DNA of 64,000 nucleotides. Origin: an uncultured Acidimicrobiaceae bacterium (GTDB lineage Bacteria; Actinomycetota; Acidimicrobiia; Spongiisociales; SHLN01). The DNA lies in assembly GCA_947259275.1 (NCBI GenBank), contig CAMYMH010000002.1, positions 1 through 64,000 of the forward strand. The letters are read 5' to 3'. A program made the position numbers and the translations under genes. The notes under the pieces were generated by a model, which was given only the letters and a program-made list of their open reading frames with translations, did not search any database and was not told the DNA's origin. This document shows, one piece after another, positions 49,683 through 58,385 of this stretch (position 1 is the first letter of the stretch; the number at the start of each line of letters is the position of its first letter).

Positions 49683-51467
49683 ATGGACAATGCCCCGGCC
49701 CTCACCCCGTTTCCACTCGACGTACTGCTGGGGCGGGTTGCCCACGAGTGGGAGACTCGTCAGCGCATCTTCGACCTACCAACCGCCCGGTTCTGGAAGC
49801 GATCCGCCGCCGTTGACCTCTCGATGGAGTTCATGGGAAGGCCGGCTGCCACCCCGGTCGGTCCGGCGGCCGGGCCCCACAGCCAGATGGCGCAGAACAT
49901 CGTGCTCGGCTGGCTGGCCGGTGCCCGGGTGTTCGAGCTGAAGACGGTGCAGGTGCTCGACGAGCTCGAGATTGGCCGGCCATGCATCGACATGGAGACG
50001 ATCGGCTTCAACATCGAATGGAGCCAGGAGCTTCTGGTCTCAGAGTCCCTCGAGGAATATGTCAAGGCGTGGATGATGATCGAGATCCTGCGTCGCTGGG
50101 AGCCGCTGCATCCGTTCCTCGGGGAGGACCCGGGGCCATACGTTTTCGATATGTCGGTCGGATACGACCTGGCGGGGATCCAGACCGACAAGGTTGCCGG
50201 GTTCATCGACTCGATGCGCGACGCCGGCGACGTGATCGATCGGCTGCGGCCCACGATCCCTGAACCGTTCGCCGCCTTCCGCGACCACGACTTCCCAGCC
50301 GCCATCTCCGACACCCTCACCCTGTCGACGTTTCACGGTTGCCCGCCAGACGAGATCGAGGCCATGGTCAAGCACCTGATGGACCGCCACGGGCTCGATG
50401 TCATCGTCAAGCTCAATCCGACCCTGCTCGGTTTTCCCCGGGTGGCGGAGATTCTCCAGAAGGATCTCGCCTACGAGCACATCCGGCTCAATCGCCTGTC
50501 GTTTGTCGACGATCTCGAGATCGGCCGGGCGGTTGACCTGATCACCGATCTCCAGAAGTACGCCGCCAGGCTGGAACGCCGCTTCGGGGTCAAACTCACC
50601 AACACGATGGTGGTGAACAACGATCGCGACTTCCTTCCCGAAGACCCGATGTACATGTCGGGCCCCCCGTTACACGTGTTGGCGACCAGCCTGCTCGACG
50701 ACCTGCTGAGCACGATGCCGGGAACCTTCATGGTGGCCGGCCACGACGGTCCGGTCCAGGTGAGCTTCTCGGCCGGCGTGGCCAAAGGAAACATCGGCGC
50801 CACGATTGGGATGGGCGTTGCGCCGGCGACGCTGAGCTCCGATTTATTGCGACCCGGAGGCTACGGGCGCCTCGAGCCGATGATCCGTCAGCTCGAGAAG
50901 GACATGGAAGCGGCCGGGACCCGCACGCTGGGGGAGTGGCACCAGCACAGCTGGAATGCCGCCCGGGCCGGGGGGTTCCGTGGCCCGGCCGAGGCCCACA
51001 TGACGGACATCGTCAAGGGGCACGGCAAGTCGCAGTACGACCTGTACGCCCACGAGGATCCGCCCCGCCACGTCGATCACGACCTGGAAATGTGGGGATG
51101 CGTGGCGTGCAACTTCTGCGTCACCGTCTGTCCGAACGACGCCTTCTTCCGGCTGCCGACCCCGGAGGGTGCCGGCATCAGCGGCCGTCAGCAGTACTTC
51201 GTGTTGGCGGAGCTGTGCAACGAGTGCGGCAACTGCATGGTGTTCTGTCCCGAGAACGGCGACCCCGCCAAGAGGAAGCCCAAGCTGTATCTGGATCCGC
51301 GCAGGTTCGCCCTGGGAGAGGGCCAGGGTTTCCTACTCACGGCCGACAATGGGGGCGTGGGGATCACGGCCCGAGAGGGGTTCGACACCGAGCTCCCGCG
51401 ACTCGACTTGCTATTGAACGACGCCCGCGAGGGAATCCCGATCCGGACGGGCGATCTCCAGGGATGA
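49683..51467 (+). CDS. Short YgfK paralogue lacking the FAD/NAD module
   Basis: A 594-residue protein homologous to the two ends of YgfK. The N-terminal barrel-like part matches closely (VGPAAGPHSQMAQNIVLGWL, ARVFELKTVQVLDELEIGRP, CIDMETIGFNIEWSQELLVS, STFHGCPPDEIEAMVKHL, VKLNPTLLG). It then goes straight to the ferredoxin part: CVACNFCVTVCPNDAF and CNECGNCMVFCPENGDP, then PKLYLDPRRF. The GltD/DPYD-like FAD and NAD(P)H domains of the long form are missing, so it must take electrons from another protein, possibly ferredoxin or the long YgfK. It is divergent from the binding-protein gene. Confidence 0.85.
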   Translation: MDNAPALTPFPLDVLLGRVAHEWETRQRIFDLPTARFWKRSAAVDLSMEFMGRPAATPVGPAAGPHSQMAQNIVLGWLAGARVFELKTVQVLDELEIGRPCIDMETIGFNIEWSQELLVSESLEEYVKAWMMIEILRRWEPLHPFLGEDPGPYVFDMSVGYDLAGIQTDKVAGFIDSMRDAGDVIDRLRPTIPEPFAAFRDHDFPAAISDTLTLSTFHGCPPDEIEAMVKHLMDRHGLDVIVKLNPTLLGFPRVAEILQKDLAYEHIRLNRLSFVDDLEIGRAVDLITDLQKYAARLERRFGVKLTNTMVVNNDRDFLPEDPMYMSGPPLHVLATSLLDDLLSTMPGTFMVAGHDGPVQVSFSAGVAKGNIGATIGMGVAPATLSSDLLRPGGYGRLEPMIRQLEKDMEAAGTRTLGEWHQHSWNAARAGGFRGPAEAHMTDIVKGHGKSQYDLYAHEDPPRHVDHDLEMWGCVACNFCVTVCPNDAFFRLPTPEGAGISGRQQYFVLAELCNECGNCMVFCPENGDPAKRKPKLYLDPRRFALGEGQGFLLTADNGGVGITAREGFDTELPRLDLLLNDAREGIPIRTGDLQG

Positions 51468-51684
51468 GCCCCGAAACCGTCGCGCCAAGAGCACGGGAAC
51501 GCTCCCCGCAACCGGGGGTGGCCGGGTGGGATCGTGTCACCGACTATGGCCCCATCAGGTCGACTGACCAAGAGCTCCTCCCCTTGCGACCAGCTCAGGG
51601 CTATCGGAACGCATCGCGACCGGCTGGCCGCCTCCCCCGGCTGACCTGGGAGGTCTGAGGCAATCCGGCCGGAGAGAAGATGGG

Positions 51685-52773
51685 CTACAACTGGGGCGGT
51701 TCGTCGCGACCGCCGGTCCCGAGCTCGATCAGCTGGCCGACCGTGCGCACCGGGGCGAGGGCTACGAAGGCGAGCCCCTTGCCCACCACGCCGGTCATTT
51801 TGCGCAGGCTGGGCCCACCAATGAACCCGCGTCGCGAGAAGTAGATCCATTGCCCGATGGCTACCGTCGCCATGACTCCCAGCAGGGCGAAGTACCCCCA
51901 TCGCCATTGCAGTTCAGGGATGTTGACGAAGTTCATGCCGTACAGCCCGGCCAGCAGGGAAAGCGGCAGCAGGATGGCCGCGTAAACAGTCAGCACCTTC
52001 ATGACCTCGTTCATGCGCTCGGAGACGGCGCTCCGGTACGTGTCCAGCACCGCGGACAAGAGGCTGCGCGAGGCGTCGAGTGACTCAACGAGTCGGTAGT
52101 GATGGTCGTAAACGCTCTGGAATTGTCGCCGGGCCCGATCACTGAGCAACTCCGAGAATTCCCCGCCCAGCCGCAGAAGCACCTCGCGTTGCGGGCCGAT
52201 CGCCCGTCGAAGCACCACGGCATCGCGCCGGAGGGCCTGGACGTCGAGGATGACCCGAGGATCCGACTGGAGCGAGCGTTCTTCGAGCTCTTCGATCTGC
52301 TCGTCGAGCTCGTCGAGGAGTGGCAAGTAGCGCTGACCCTGCGTCTCGGCGATCCGGCCAAACATCTGGTCGGGACCTCCCCGGCAAAAGGCTGGTGCGC
52401 GCAAGGCGTTCTCGAGGACAAAGGCGACAGCAGGCGACCGGTCACGGTGGAGCGTGATCAGGAAGTCCTCCCCGAGGATGAAGTCCAATTCAGAGGTTGC
52501 CAGCTTGTCCTCGCGGCCACCGGCGCCGTGCAGCACCGCAAACACGTATCCACCCCAGTCGTCGACTTTGGGGAAGATGCTGTAGTTGTGGATTTCCAGC
52601 AAGGTGAGCGGATCGATGGCGAAGCGCTCTCCGAGATCACGGAGCTCTTCCTCGGATGGATCGAGAACGTCCATCCAGATCCAGCCGTGATCATGTCGGG
52701 CGGTCGTGAGCTCCTCGAAGGGGCGTTCAGTGAGCGTTCCGCCGTGCTCGAGCTTGTGGAAGAGCCGAATCAT
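51685..52773 (-). CDS. corA: CorA-family divalent metal transporter
   Basis: A 362-residue CorA. A soluble funnel domain (LLEIHNYSIFPKVDDWGGYVF) and a long helix (EQIEELEERSLQSD) precede two membrane helices. The selectivity motif is present as LLAGLYGMNFVNIPEL. It transports Mg2+ or Co2+/Ni2+. The C-terminus runs about 50 residues past the second helix (RKMTGVVGKGLAFV), longer than in typical CorA, where it ends soon after. It interrupts the purine-related genes and has no evident link to them. Confidence 0.88.
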   Translation of the reverse strand: MIRLFHKLEHGGTLTERPFEELTTARHDHGWIWMDVLDPSEEELRDLGERFAIDPLTLLEIHNYSIFPKVDDWGGYVFAVLHGAGGREDKLATSELDFILGEDFLITLHRDRSPAVAFVLENALRAPAFCRGGPDQMFGRIAETQGQRYLPLLDELDEQIEELEERSLQSDPRVILDVQALRRDAVVLRRAIGPQREVLLRLGGEFSELLSDRARRQFQSVYDHHYRLVESLDASRSLLSAVLDTYRSAVSERMNEVMKVLTVYAAILLPLSLLAGLYGMNFVNIPELQWRWGYFALLGVMATVAIGQWIYFSRRGFIGGPSLRKMTGVVGKGLAFVALAPVRTVGQLIELGTGGRDEPPQL

Positions 52774-52975
52774 GGGGCCGATTATGGGTGGGCGGGCCGT
52801 CAGTATGGCGGATCTCGGGGAGGGTTTGTCTACTCACGCCCGACGGCGGCCACCTTGCCGAGCGATCAGCGTGCCCTTTCACGAATCGTGGGTCGGCGTT
52901 GCCGGTCGCGCCTTGCGTGGTTGCCCGGCCGTTGTCGGCGTTCTCGTCGCTGCGCCGTTGGTGGGAACGGCCCAC

Positions 52976-53059
52976 CGGGCTGCCCCTGCGGGGCAGCCCG
53001 ACTCCCGCCAAGCGGGAGTAGAAACGATGTCGACCGGGCGAAGCCCGGTCTACATCGTT
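52976..53059. repeat. Cluster of three perfect hairpins after the YgeW-like gene
   Basis: Three consecutive stems: CGGGCTGCCCC/GGGGCAGCCCG, CTCCCGC/GCGGGAG, and AACGATGT-cg-ACCGGGC/GCCCGGT-ct-ACATCGTT. The last overlaps the stop of the minus-strand carbamoyltransferase gene and probably terminates it. The rest of 52774-52975 contains no gene I can support. Confidence 0.6.
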
Positions 53060-54024
53060 AGCGCCATGACCGCCTTTTGGGCGTGGAGGCGGTTCTCGGC
53101 CTGGTCGAAGACGGCGCTCCAGCGGCCGTCGATGACGCCGTCGGTCACCTCGACGTTGCGGTCGGCGGGGAGTGGATGCATGTAGATGGCGTCTTGGTCG
53201 GCCAGCTCCATCCGCCGCTCGTCGGTGATCCAATCTGTGTACTGCTTGGATATCTCGGCGGACTCGTCGAGGTCGTCGGTGGTGAGCATGGATCCCCAGC
53301 TCTTGGCGTACACGACGTCGGCCCCGGCCATGCCCTCGTCGAAGTCCTCAACGATCTCGAAGCTGCCGTGGGCCTTCTTGGCGTTCTCCTCGGCCTGGGC
53401 GACCACCTCGGGCATGAGCTTGAACTCGGGCGGCCGGGTGAGCCGCACGTTCGCCCCGTAGCGGGTCATGAGCAGGATGAGGCTCTGGGGCACGCTGAGC
53501 GGCTTCTGGTAGCTGGCCGCATAGGCATAGCTGACGTTGATGGTGAGATTCTTCGGATCGCCCTTGTGCTCGAGGATGGTCTGGAGGTCGGCCAGCGCCT
53601 GGAAGGGGTGATACCAGTCGCACTGCATGTTGAGCACCGGGGTACGGCTTGCCTCGGCGACGGCCCGGATGTAGTCGTTGCCGATGCCCCAGTCGACCTG
53701 GCGGATGGCGATGCCGTCGTTGTAGCGCCCGAGGATGTCTCCGATCTCCTTCCAGGTGTCGCCGTGGCCGATCTGGGTGCTGGTGCTGTCGAGGAACATT
53801 GCGTGCCCGCCCAATTGGGCCATTCCGGCCTCGAAGCTGGCCCGCGTCCGGGTGCTGGAGAAGAAGAACAGCATCGCCAGGACCTTGTTGTCCAGGTACG
53901 GGTGCGGCTCGCCGAGCGCACGCTTGCGCTTCAAGTCGAAGGCGACATCCAGCACCGTGTCCAGCTCGTGCTTGGTCCACTCCTGAGTAGTGATCATGTC
54001 CCGTCCACGCAGGTATGTCTGCAT
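53050..54024 (-). CDS. ygeW: YgeW-like carbamoyltransferase (OTC-type family)
   Basis: A 324-residue carbamoyltransferase of the ornithine/knotted group. Carbamoyl-phosphate site: FFFSSTRTRASFEAGMAQLG. Other motifs: TSTQIGHGDTWKEIGDILG, IAIRQVDWGIGND, VLNMQCDWYHPFQALADLQT (YgeW members have a similar QCD-HP-Q segment), VVYAKSWGSML and the C-terminal MHPLPADRNVEVTDGV, where the OTC Cys of HCLP is Pro, with AENRLHAQKAVM. It is not a PyrB. YgeW enzymes act in purine catabolism on a carbamoylated C3 amino acid or similar substrate. It is followed on the same strand by hairpins and preceded by the GntR gene, 15 bases apart, so both are one operon. Confidence 0.8.
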   Translation of the reverse strand: MQTYLRGRDMITTQEWTKHELDTVLDVAFDLKRKRALGEPHPYLDNKVLAMLFFFSSTRTRASFEAGMAQLGGHAMFLDSTSTQIGHGDTWKEIGDILGRYNDGIAIRQVDWGIGNDYIRAVAEASRTPVLNMQCDWYHPFQALADLQTILEHKGDPKNLTINVSYAYAASYQKPLSVPQSLILLMTRYGANVRLTRPPEFKLMPEVVAQAEENAKKAHGSFEIVEDFDEGMAGADVVYAKSWGSMLTTDDLDESAEISKQYTDWITDERRMELADQDAIYMHPLPADRNVEVTDGVIDGRWSAVFDQAENRLHAQKAVMALTM

Positions 54025-54039
54025 TAACTCTCCTTGTGT

Positions 54040-54768
54040 CTAAGCCCCGGATCTCCGCCTGATGAGACGGAAACGGAGCAAGTCGTCGCGAAAGAATGAG
54101 GTGGCTTGCACCACCGGAGTGTTGTCCTGGTCGAACCCGATCTCGTCGAACGAAATGGCGGGTGTGCCCTGCTTGACCCCGAGCTGCTTGGCCTCGTGAG
54201 CAGACAGCACCACCGGAACGATCTCCGACAAGTAATAGGAGAGGTTCCGGTCGGCGTTGGCCTCCAGCAGCGACGGCAGCGGCTGGGCGCCGTCGACCGC
54301 CCCCTCATCGTCGATGAGCTGAGCCGGGATCCGATTGATGGTCAGGACTACCGGCTTCCGGTTCTCCAGAAAGAGCTTCTCGATCACCACCAGCGGATCC
54401 CCCGGCTCGATAGCCAGCTCGGCTGCGGTTGCTGCGCCCGCCGTCTCCCGGTCTATCCGCAGAACCTTGACCGAGGGGGTGTAGCCGTGGTCCTCGAGCA
54501 CGTCTTCATAGGCCCAGATCTCCTCGAGCCGGGACTTGATCTGGAGGCCGGGTTCATTGACGAACGTGCCGGCGCCCTGCTTGCGGTAGATGGCTCCCTC
54601 CTGTTCCAGGCGCGAGAGGGCGTCGCGAACCGTGGTGCGGCTGACTCCAAGCTCGGCAGCCAGCTCGGTTTCGGACGGGATGCGGCCTCCCTCGAAGTCG
54701 CCATCGACGATCCGCTCTTTGAGATTGGTCTTCACCTGGTCGGTGAGGGAAGGGCTGCGGTCAATCAT
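54040..54768 (-). CDS. GntR-family regulator with UTRA domain
   Basis: A 242-residue HutC-subfamily regulator. Winged helix: LKERIVDGDFEGGRIPSETE, LAAELGVSRTTVRDALSRL, EGAIYRKQGAGTFV. The UTRA ligand domain follows (about 85-240; ENRKPVVLTINRIPAQLI). It sits between the YgeW-like gene (same strand) and the divergent third carbamoyltransferase and carbamate kinase, an arrangement expected for a local regulator of carbamoyl-compound breakdown. Its ligand is probably a pathway intermediate; that is inferred. Confidence 0.88.
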   Translation of the reverse strand: MIDRSPSLTDQVKTNLKERIVDGDFEGGRIPSETELAAELGVSRTTVRDALSRLEQEGAIYRKQGAGTFVNEPGLQIKSRLEEIWAYEDVLEDHGYTPSVKVLRIDRETAGAATAAELAIEPGDPLVVIEKLFLENRKPVVLTINRIPAQLIDDEGAVDGAQPLPSLLEANADRNLSYYLSEIVPVVLSAHEAKQLGVKQGTPAISFDEIGFDQDNTPVVQATSFFRDDLLRFRLIRRRSGA

Positions 54769-54800
54769 TTCAGTTTCGGTTGTGTCGTCGGGTGATCATG

Positions 54801-54816
54801 TTGTATGATTGTATGA
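54801..54816. promoter_or_regulatory. Candidate GntR operator, tandem TTGTATGA
   Basis: TTGTATGA occurs twice in tandem, directly upstream of the gntR start and in an AT-rich patch shared with the divergent operon. With the following CAA it also reads as TTGTATGACAA, close to half-sites used by HutC-type regulators. Confidence 0.5.
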
Positions 54817-54878
54817 CAAATAGTACCGACGTTGAACCCGGTTGTCCAACTCCGAGGTCTTCCCCTCCCTTGAGGGCG

Positions 54879-54917
54879 GCCGGGCTTCGCCCGGCTCAGG
54901 AATTGCTTCGCAACTCC
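54879..54917. repeat. Hairpin pair in the leader of the third carbamoyltransferase
   Basis: GCCGGGC ttc GCCCGGC is followed by GGAATTG cttcg CAACTCC (one mismatch). The second stem is nearly the same as that at 29-47. A CCCTTGAGGG core like that of the 40.6-kb repeats lies just upstream at about 54867. The repeats sit between the operator and the gene start. Confidence 0.6.
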
Positions 54918-54973
54918 ACAGGCGGGATAGGAACCGGCACTCAACAAACCAGCCTCTGCACAAAGGAGTGAAC

Positions 54974-55924
54974 ATGCGCAGCTTTGCGGGACGCGACATC
55001 CTGTCGCTGAAGGAATTCGAGCGTAACGAGTTCGAGCACCTCTTCGGTATCGCCGACCGGCTCGAGCCCATCGCCCGCGAGCGGCGCAACACCGACCTGC
55101 TGTCGCACAAGACCCTCGTAACGGCGTTCTACCAGCCTTCCACCCGCACCCGCCTCGCCCATGAGGCTGCCATGCACCGCCTGGGCGGCCACGTGACAGG
55201 TTTCTCTGATGCCAAGATGACCCGGGCCGGCGACTTCTACCAGGAGTCCATCAAAGACACCGTTCACATGCTCGAGTACTACGGCGACGCTCTCGTCATG
55301 CGCCATTTCCAGCAGGGTGCCCCGCACGAAGCGGCCAAGTGGGCATCGATCCCGGTCATCAACGCCGGTGACGGCTGGGGTGAGCACCCCACCCAGGTAT
55401 TGACCGACCTGTACACGGTTGACCGGGAGATGGGCAGTGTCGACGGCAAGACGTTCGTCTGCATCGGCGACCACCGGATGCGCACGATGCACTCCATTGG
55501 ATATGCCCTCTCGCAGTTCGATGCCGAGATGGTGATCCTGGCCCCGGAAGAAATGTCGCCCACCAAGGAGTTCCTGGCCGAGCTCGACGAGAAGGGAACC
55601 ACCTGGCGCATTGCCGACCACATTGATGAGGTCATCGCCGACGCCGACGTCATCTACATGGAGCCGGTGGTGCAGCCCGACTACACCGCCAGTCGCCAAG
55701 AGAAGCAAGCTGAGTACGGGCTCACGCCTTCCAACTATCAGATCACTCGCCAGGTGATGAAGAAAGCGAAGTCGGACTCGATCGTGCTGCACTCGCTACC
55801 GCGGATGGACGAGCTCTTGCCGGAGGTCGACAACACCCGCCACGCCCGCTACTGGCAGGAGGCCTACAACGGCGTGGTCATGCGGATGGCGTTGCTCGCC
55901 AGCGTGCTGGGCGCAGTGGAGTAG
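54974..55924 (+). CDS. Carbamoyltransferase of ATC/OTC fold, substrate unknown
   Basis: A 316-residue carbamoyltransferase. Carbamoyl-phosphate site: FYQPSTRTRLAHEAAMHRLG; then KMTRAGDFYQESIKDTVHML, VMRHFQQGAPHEAAK, VINAGDGWGEHPTQVLTDLY, GDHRMRTMHSIGYAL. In place of the PyrB aspartate loop (TRVQxER) it has YMEPVVQPDYTASRQE, and it ends LHSLPRMDELLPEVDNTRHA and YWQEAYNGVVMRMALL. It therefore differs in the second-substrate pocket from both other carbamoyltransferases here. ATG 54974 follows aaggag. It is three bases upstream of the carbamate kinase, implying breakdown of a carbamoyl compound to carbamoyl phosphate. Confidence 0.8.
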   Translation: MRSFAGRDILSLKEFERNEFEHLFGIADRLEPIARERRNTDLLSHKTLVTAFYQPSTRTRLAHEAAMHRLGGHVTGFSDAKMTRAGDFYQESIKDTVHMLEYYGDALVMRHFQQGAPHEAAKWASIPVINAGDGWGEHPTQVLTDLYTVDREMGSVDGKTFVCIGDHRMRTMHSIGYALSQFDAEMVILAPEEMSPTKEFLAELDEKGTTWRIADHIDEVIADADVIYMEPVVQPDYTASRQEKQAEYGLTPSNYQITRQVMKKAKSDSIVLHSLPRMDELLPEVDNTRHARYWQEAYNGVVMRMALLASVLGAVE

Positions 55925-55927
55925 GCG

Positions 55928-56869
55928 ATGCCGCGAGCAGTCATAGCCATCGGCGGCAACTCGCTGATCAAAGACAAAGAACACCAGTCGATCGAGGACC
56001 AGTATGAGGCCGCCGGCGAGACCGATCAGCACATCGCCGATCTGGTCGCTACCGGATGGGACGTGGCCATTTCCCACGGCAACGGTCCCCAGGTCGGGTT
56101 CATCATGCGGCGCTCGGAGCTGTCCCGGTCTGAGTTGCATGAGGTCCCGATGGACGTGGCCGGCGCCGATACTCAGGGTGCGATCGGCTACGCCCTCCAG
56201 CAGAACCTCGTCAACGACTTCCGGGCGATGGGGATCGACAAGCCCGTTGCCACCGTCGTCACCCAGGTAGAGGTCGCCGCCGACGACCCGGCCATGCTCA
56301 ACCCCTCGAAGCCGATCGGCACGTTTCTCGACGAGGCGGAAGCCAGGAAGCGGGCAGCCGAGGAAGGCTGGAATGTGGTTGAGGACGCCGGTCGCGGTTG
56401 GCGCCGGGTGGTCGCCTCACCCCAGCCCACGCGCATCGTCGAGATCGACGTGATCCGCCAGCTCATCGACTCGGGTGTCATCGTCATCTGCGTCGGCGGC
56501 GGCGGGATTCCGGTTGTGGCGGACGAGCAGGGCGATCTGCACGGCGTGGCCGCCGTCATCGACAAGGATCTGGCCTCGGCGCTGCTCGCCAACGAAATCG
56601 ACGCCGACCTGCTCATAATCTCGACCGCGGTGGAGAAGGTGGCACTCCGGTTCGGGACTCCCGAGCAGGAGTGGGTGGACCGGTTCACGCTTGCCGAGGT
56701 CAAGCAATACCTGGACGAAGGCGTCCACTTCGCCGAGGGATCGATGGCCCCCAAGATGCGGGCCGTCGTCCAGTTCCTCGAAGCCGGCGGCAAAGAGGCA
56801 CTCATCACCAATCCCGAGAACATCATGCGAGCCATGGAAGGCGAGACCGGAACCCGAATCGTCCCGTGA
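55928..56869 (+). CDS. yqeA: Carbamate kinase (ArcC/YqeA)
   Basis: A 313-residue carbamate kinase: AVIAIGGNSLIKD, SHGNGPQVGFIMRR, DVAGADTQGAIGYALQQ, KPIGTFLDEAEA, WRRVVASPQPTRIVEID, VICVGGGGIPV, IDKDLASALLA and FAEGSMAPKMRAVVQF are all family signatures. It converts carbamoyl phosphate plus ADP to ATP, ammonia and CO2. Placed just after a carbamoyltransferase, it provides the ATP-yielding last step of a ureide or purine breakdown route. No arginine deiminase gene is present, so the arginine pathway is unlikely. Confidence 0.92.
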   Translation: MPRAVIAIGGNSLIKDKEHQSIEDQYEAAGETDQHIADLVATGWDVAISHGNGPQVGFIMRRSELSRSELHEVPMDVAGADTQGAIGYALQQNLVNDFRAMGIDKPVATVVTQVEVAADDPAMLNPSKPIGTFLDEAEARKRAAEEGWNVVEDAGRGWRRVVASPQPTRIVEIDVIRQLIDSGVIVICVGGGGIPVVADEQGDLHGVAAVIDKDLASALLANEIDADLLIISTAVEKVALRFGTPEQEWVDRFTLAEVKQYLDEGVHFAEGSMAPKMRAVVQFLEAGGKEALITNPENIMRAMEGETGTRIVP

Positions 56870-56886
56870 TCGAATTGGCCTTCTGA

Positions 56887-56917
56887 GGAGGATCGCGCGA
56901 CTGTAGCCGCGTCCTCC
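56887..56917 (+). terminator. Hairpin terminator after the carbamate kinase
   Basis: GGAGGA-t-CGCG pairs with CGCG-TCCTCC around a ten-base loop, 18 bases past the stop. The gap to the next gene (to 57135) shows no other gene. Confidence 0.6.
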
Positions 56918-57135
56918 AACCCTTACCCCGAACCGAAATTGACGGTTGAGAGTAACCTCTTTCTGTGAGGGGTTGGTGACAGAAAGTGGGCAGGTGATGC
57001 AGACCCCTGATGCCCGATGAGGTTCCTGCAGCTGGGGCGCGGGCCCGATCCGTTCCCAGACAGCCATACGCGGTCGAAACACTGAGGAAGTTGAGGGTCA
57101 AGAACCACCGACGTTCGCATGGGCATATTGCACCG

Positions 57136-58385
57136 GTGAAGGCAGCTCAGATCCACGCCCCTCGAATTGTATGCGTGCTGGGACCCGCCCGTGGCGGTAC
57201 GTCGCTCGCTACAAGGTTGCTCGCCCTCCTAGGTGTCTATCTCGGGCCGGATGAACGTATCCATCAAGCGTGGGACTTCAACGAGAAAGGGTCGTGGGAG
57301 TATCGCCCCTTCTGGGAGATCGATAGGGAGATCCTCACGCGTCTGTTCGGACCGGATTGGATGTTGAGCTTGCCTCCGCTGCCGACCGGTTGGGCCGATC
57401 CGCCGGCTTTCGAGGACTTGAAGCAACGGGCGAGAGCCGCGATTAGCCAAGACTTTTTCGCCGCACCGGTTTGGGGTTGGAAGCATCCTCAGACCTGTCT
57501 GACCTTGCCGTTTTGGCAATCGATCTTGCCCTCAATGACGTATGTCGTTTGCGTGAGGGAACCTGCGGAAGTAGCGGCGTCTGCTAATGAGAAATTGGGG
57601 TGCACCTTCGAGCAAGGTCTTTACCTCTGGCTCCGTTTCCTCCTCTCAGTTCTGGAACACACCGAACCAGACGAAAGACTCCTCATCTCTACGACGATTG
57701 GTTTCGCGATCCCTCAGAGCAGTTGGACGCCATGGCGCGACTGCTAGGAAGGCTGGAGCGGGCCGAATCTACTGAGTTGAGGCGTGCGATTGAGGGGTTA
57801 ATCGATCAGAATCCATGGAAGCATCGGATGCCCATAACGATTAAGGATCGCGGTGTTGAAGGGTGCCCTCGGGCCGATCTGCTCCGCGTGGTCCAGCCCC
57901 TATATGACTGCTTACGTAGCCAGGGGCATCTCGACGTTGACTTGGCCGATCGATTCCGGAGCGCCTGCGATCTCGTTGGCAGGGAGGCTGCTGTATCTAA
58001 CCAGGCCGCAAGGCAGGCTGAGCATGAAGCATGGATGAGCGAGCTTCGAATATCACATGTAGAACTCAGGCGCGTGATCCCTGCCGGTGAGTCCCTCGCT
58101 CTAATTGACGACGGCACCTTTCCTCCCGAGTCGTTCCCGGATTGGCGCGTTATCCCTTTCCTGGGGCGGCACGGGACATACTGGGGATCGCCGGGGAACA
58201 GCGAGGAGGCGAGTCGCGAATTCGAACGGATACGTCAGGTTGGGATTGGCTTTGTGGTGTTCGGGTGGCCCGCCTTCTGGTGGCTCGAGCACTACTCGGA
58301 TTTCCACGGCCACCTTCGCTCAACATCCAATCGCATTCTGGCAAGCCGTCGTTTGGTCGTGTTCGACCTTCGGCGGGCATCCTGA
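57136..58385 (+). pseudogene. Sulfotransferase-like protein with a frameshift
   Basis: Two track ORFs join into one protein of about 415 residues. The first carries the sulfotransferase PAPS loop-like RIVCVLGPARGGTSLATRLL and later YVVCVREPAEVAASANEK. Near 57690 the frame shifts by one: DERLLI continues in the next frame as YDDWFRDPSEQLDAMARLLG. The C-terminal part (RVIPFLGRHGTYWGSP; FWWLEHYSDFHGHL) is a domain often attached to glycan-modifying proteins. It may be inactive, a programmed shift or a sequencing error. The start is uncertain (57010 or GTG 57136). Confidence 0.7.

Noticed and set aside
53050-56869. Arginine deiminase pathway
   Set aside because: Carbamate kinase and an OTC-type enzyme are present, but there is no arginine deiminase or arginine/ornithine antiporter, and the second-substrate motifs do not match catabolic OTC.
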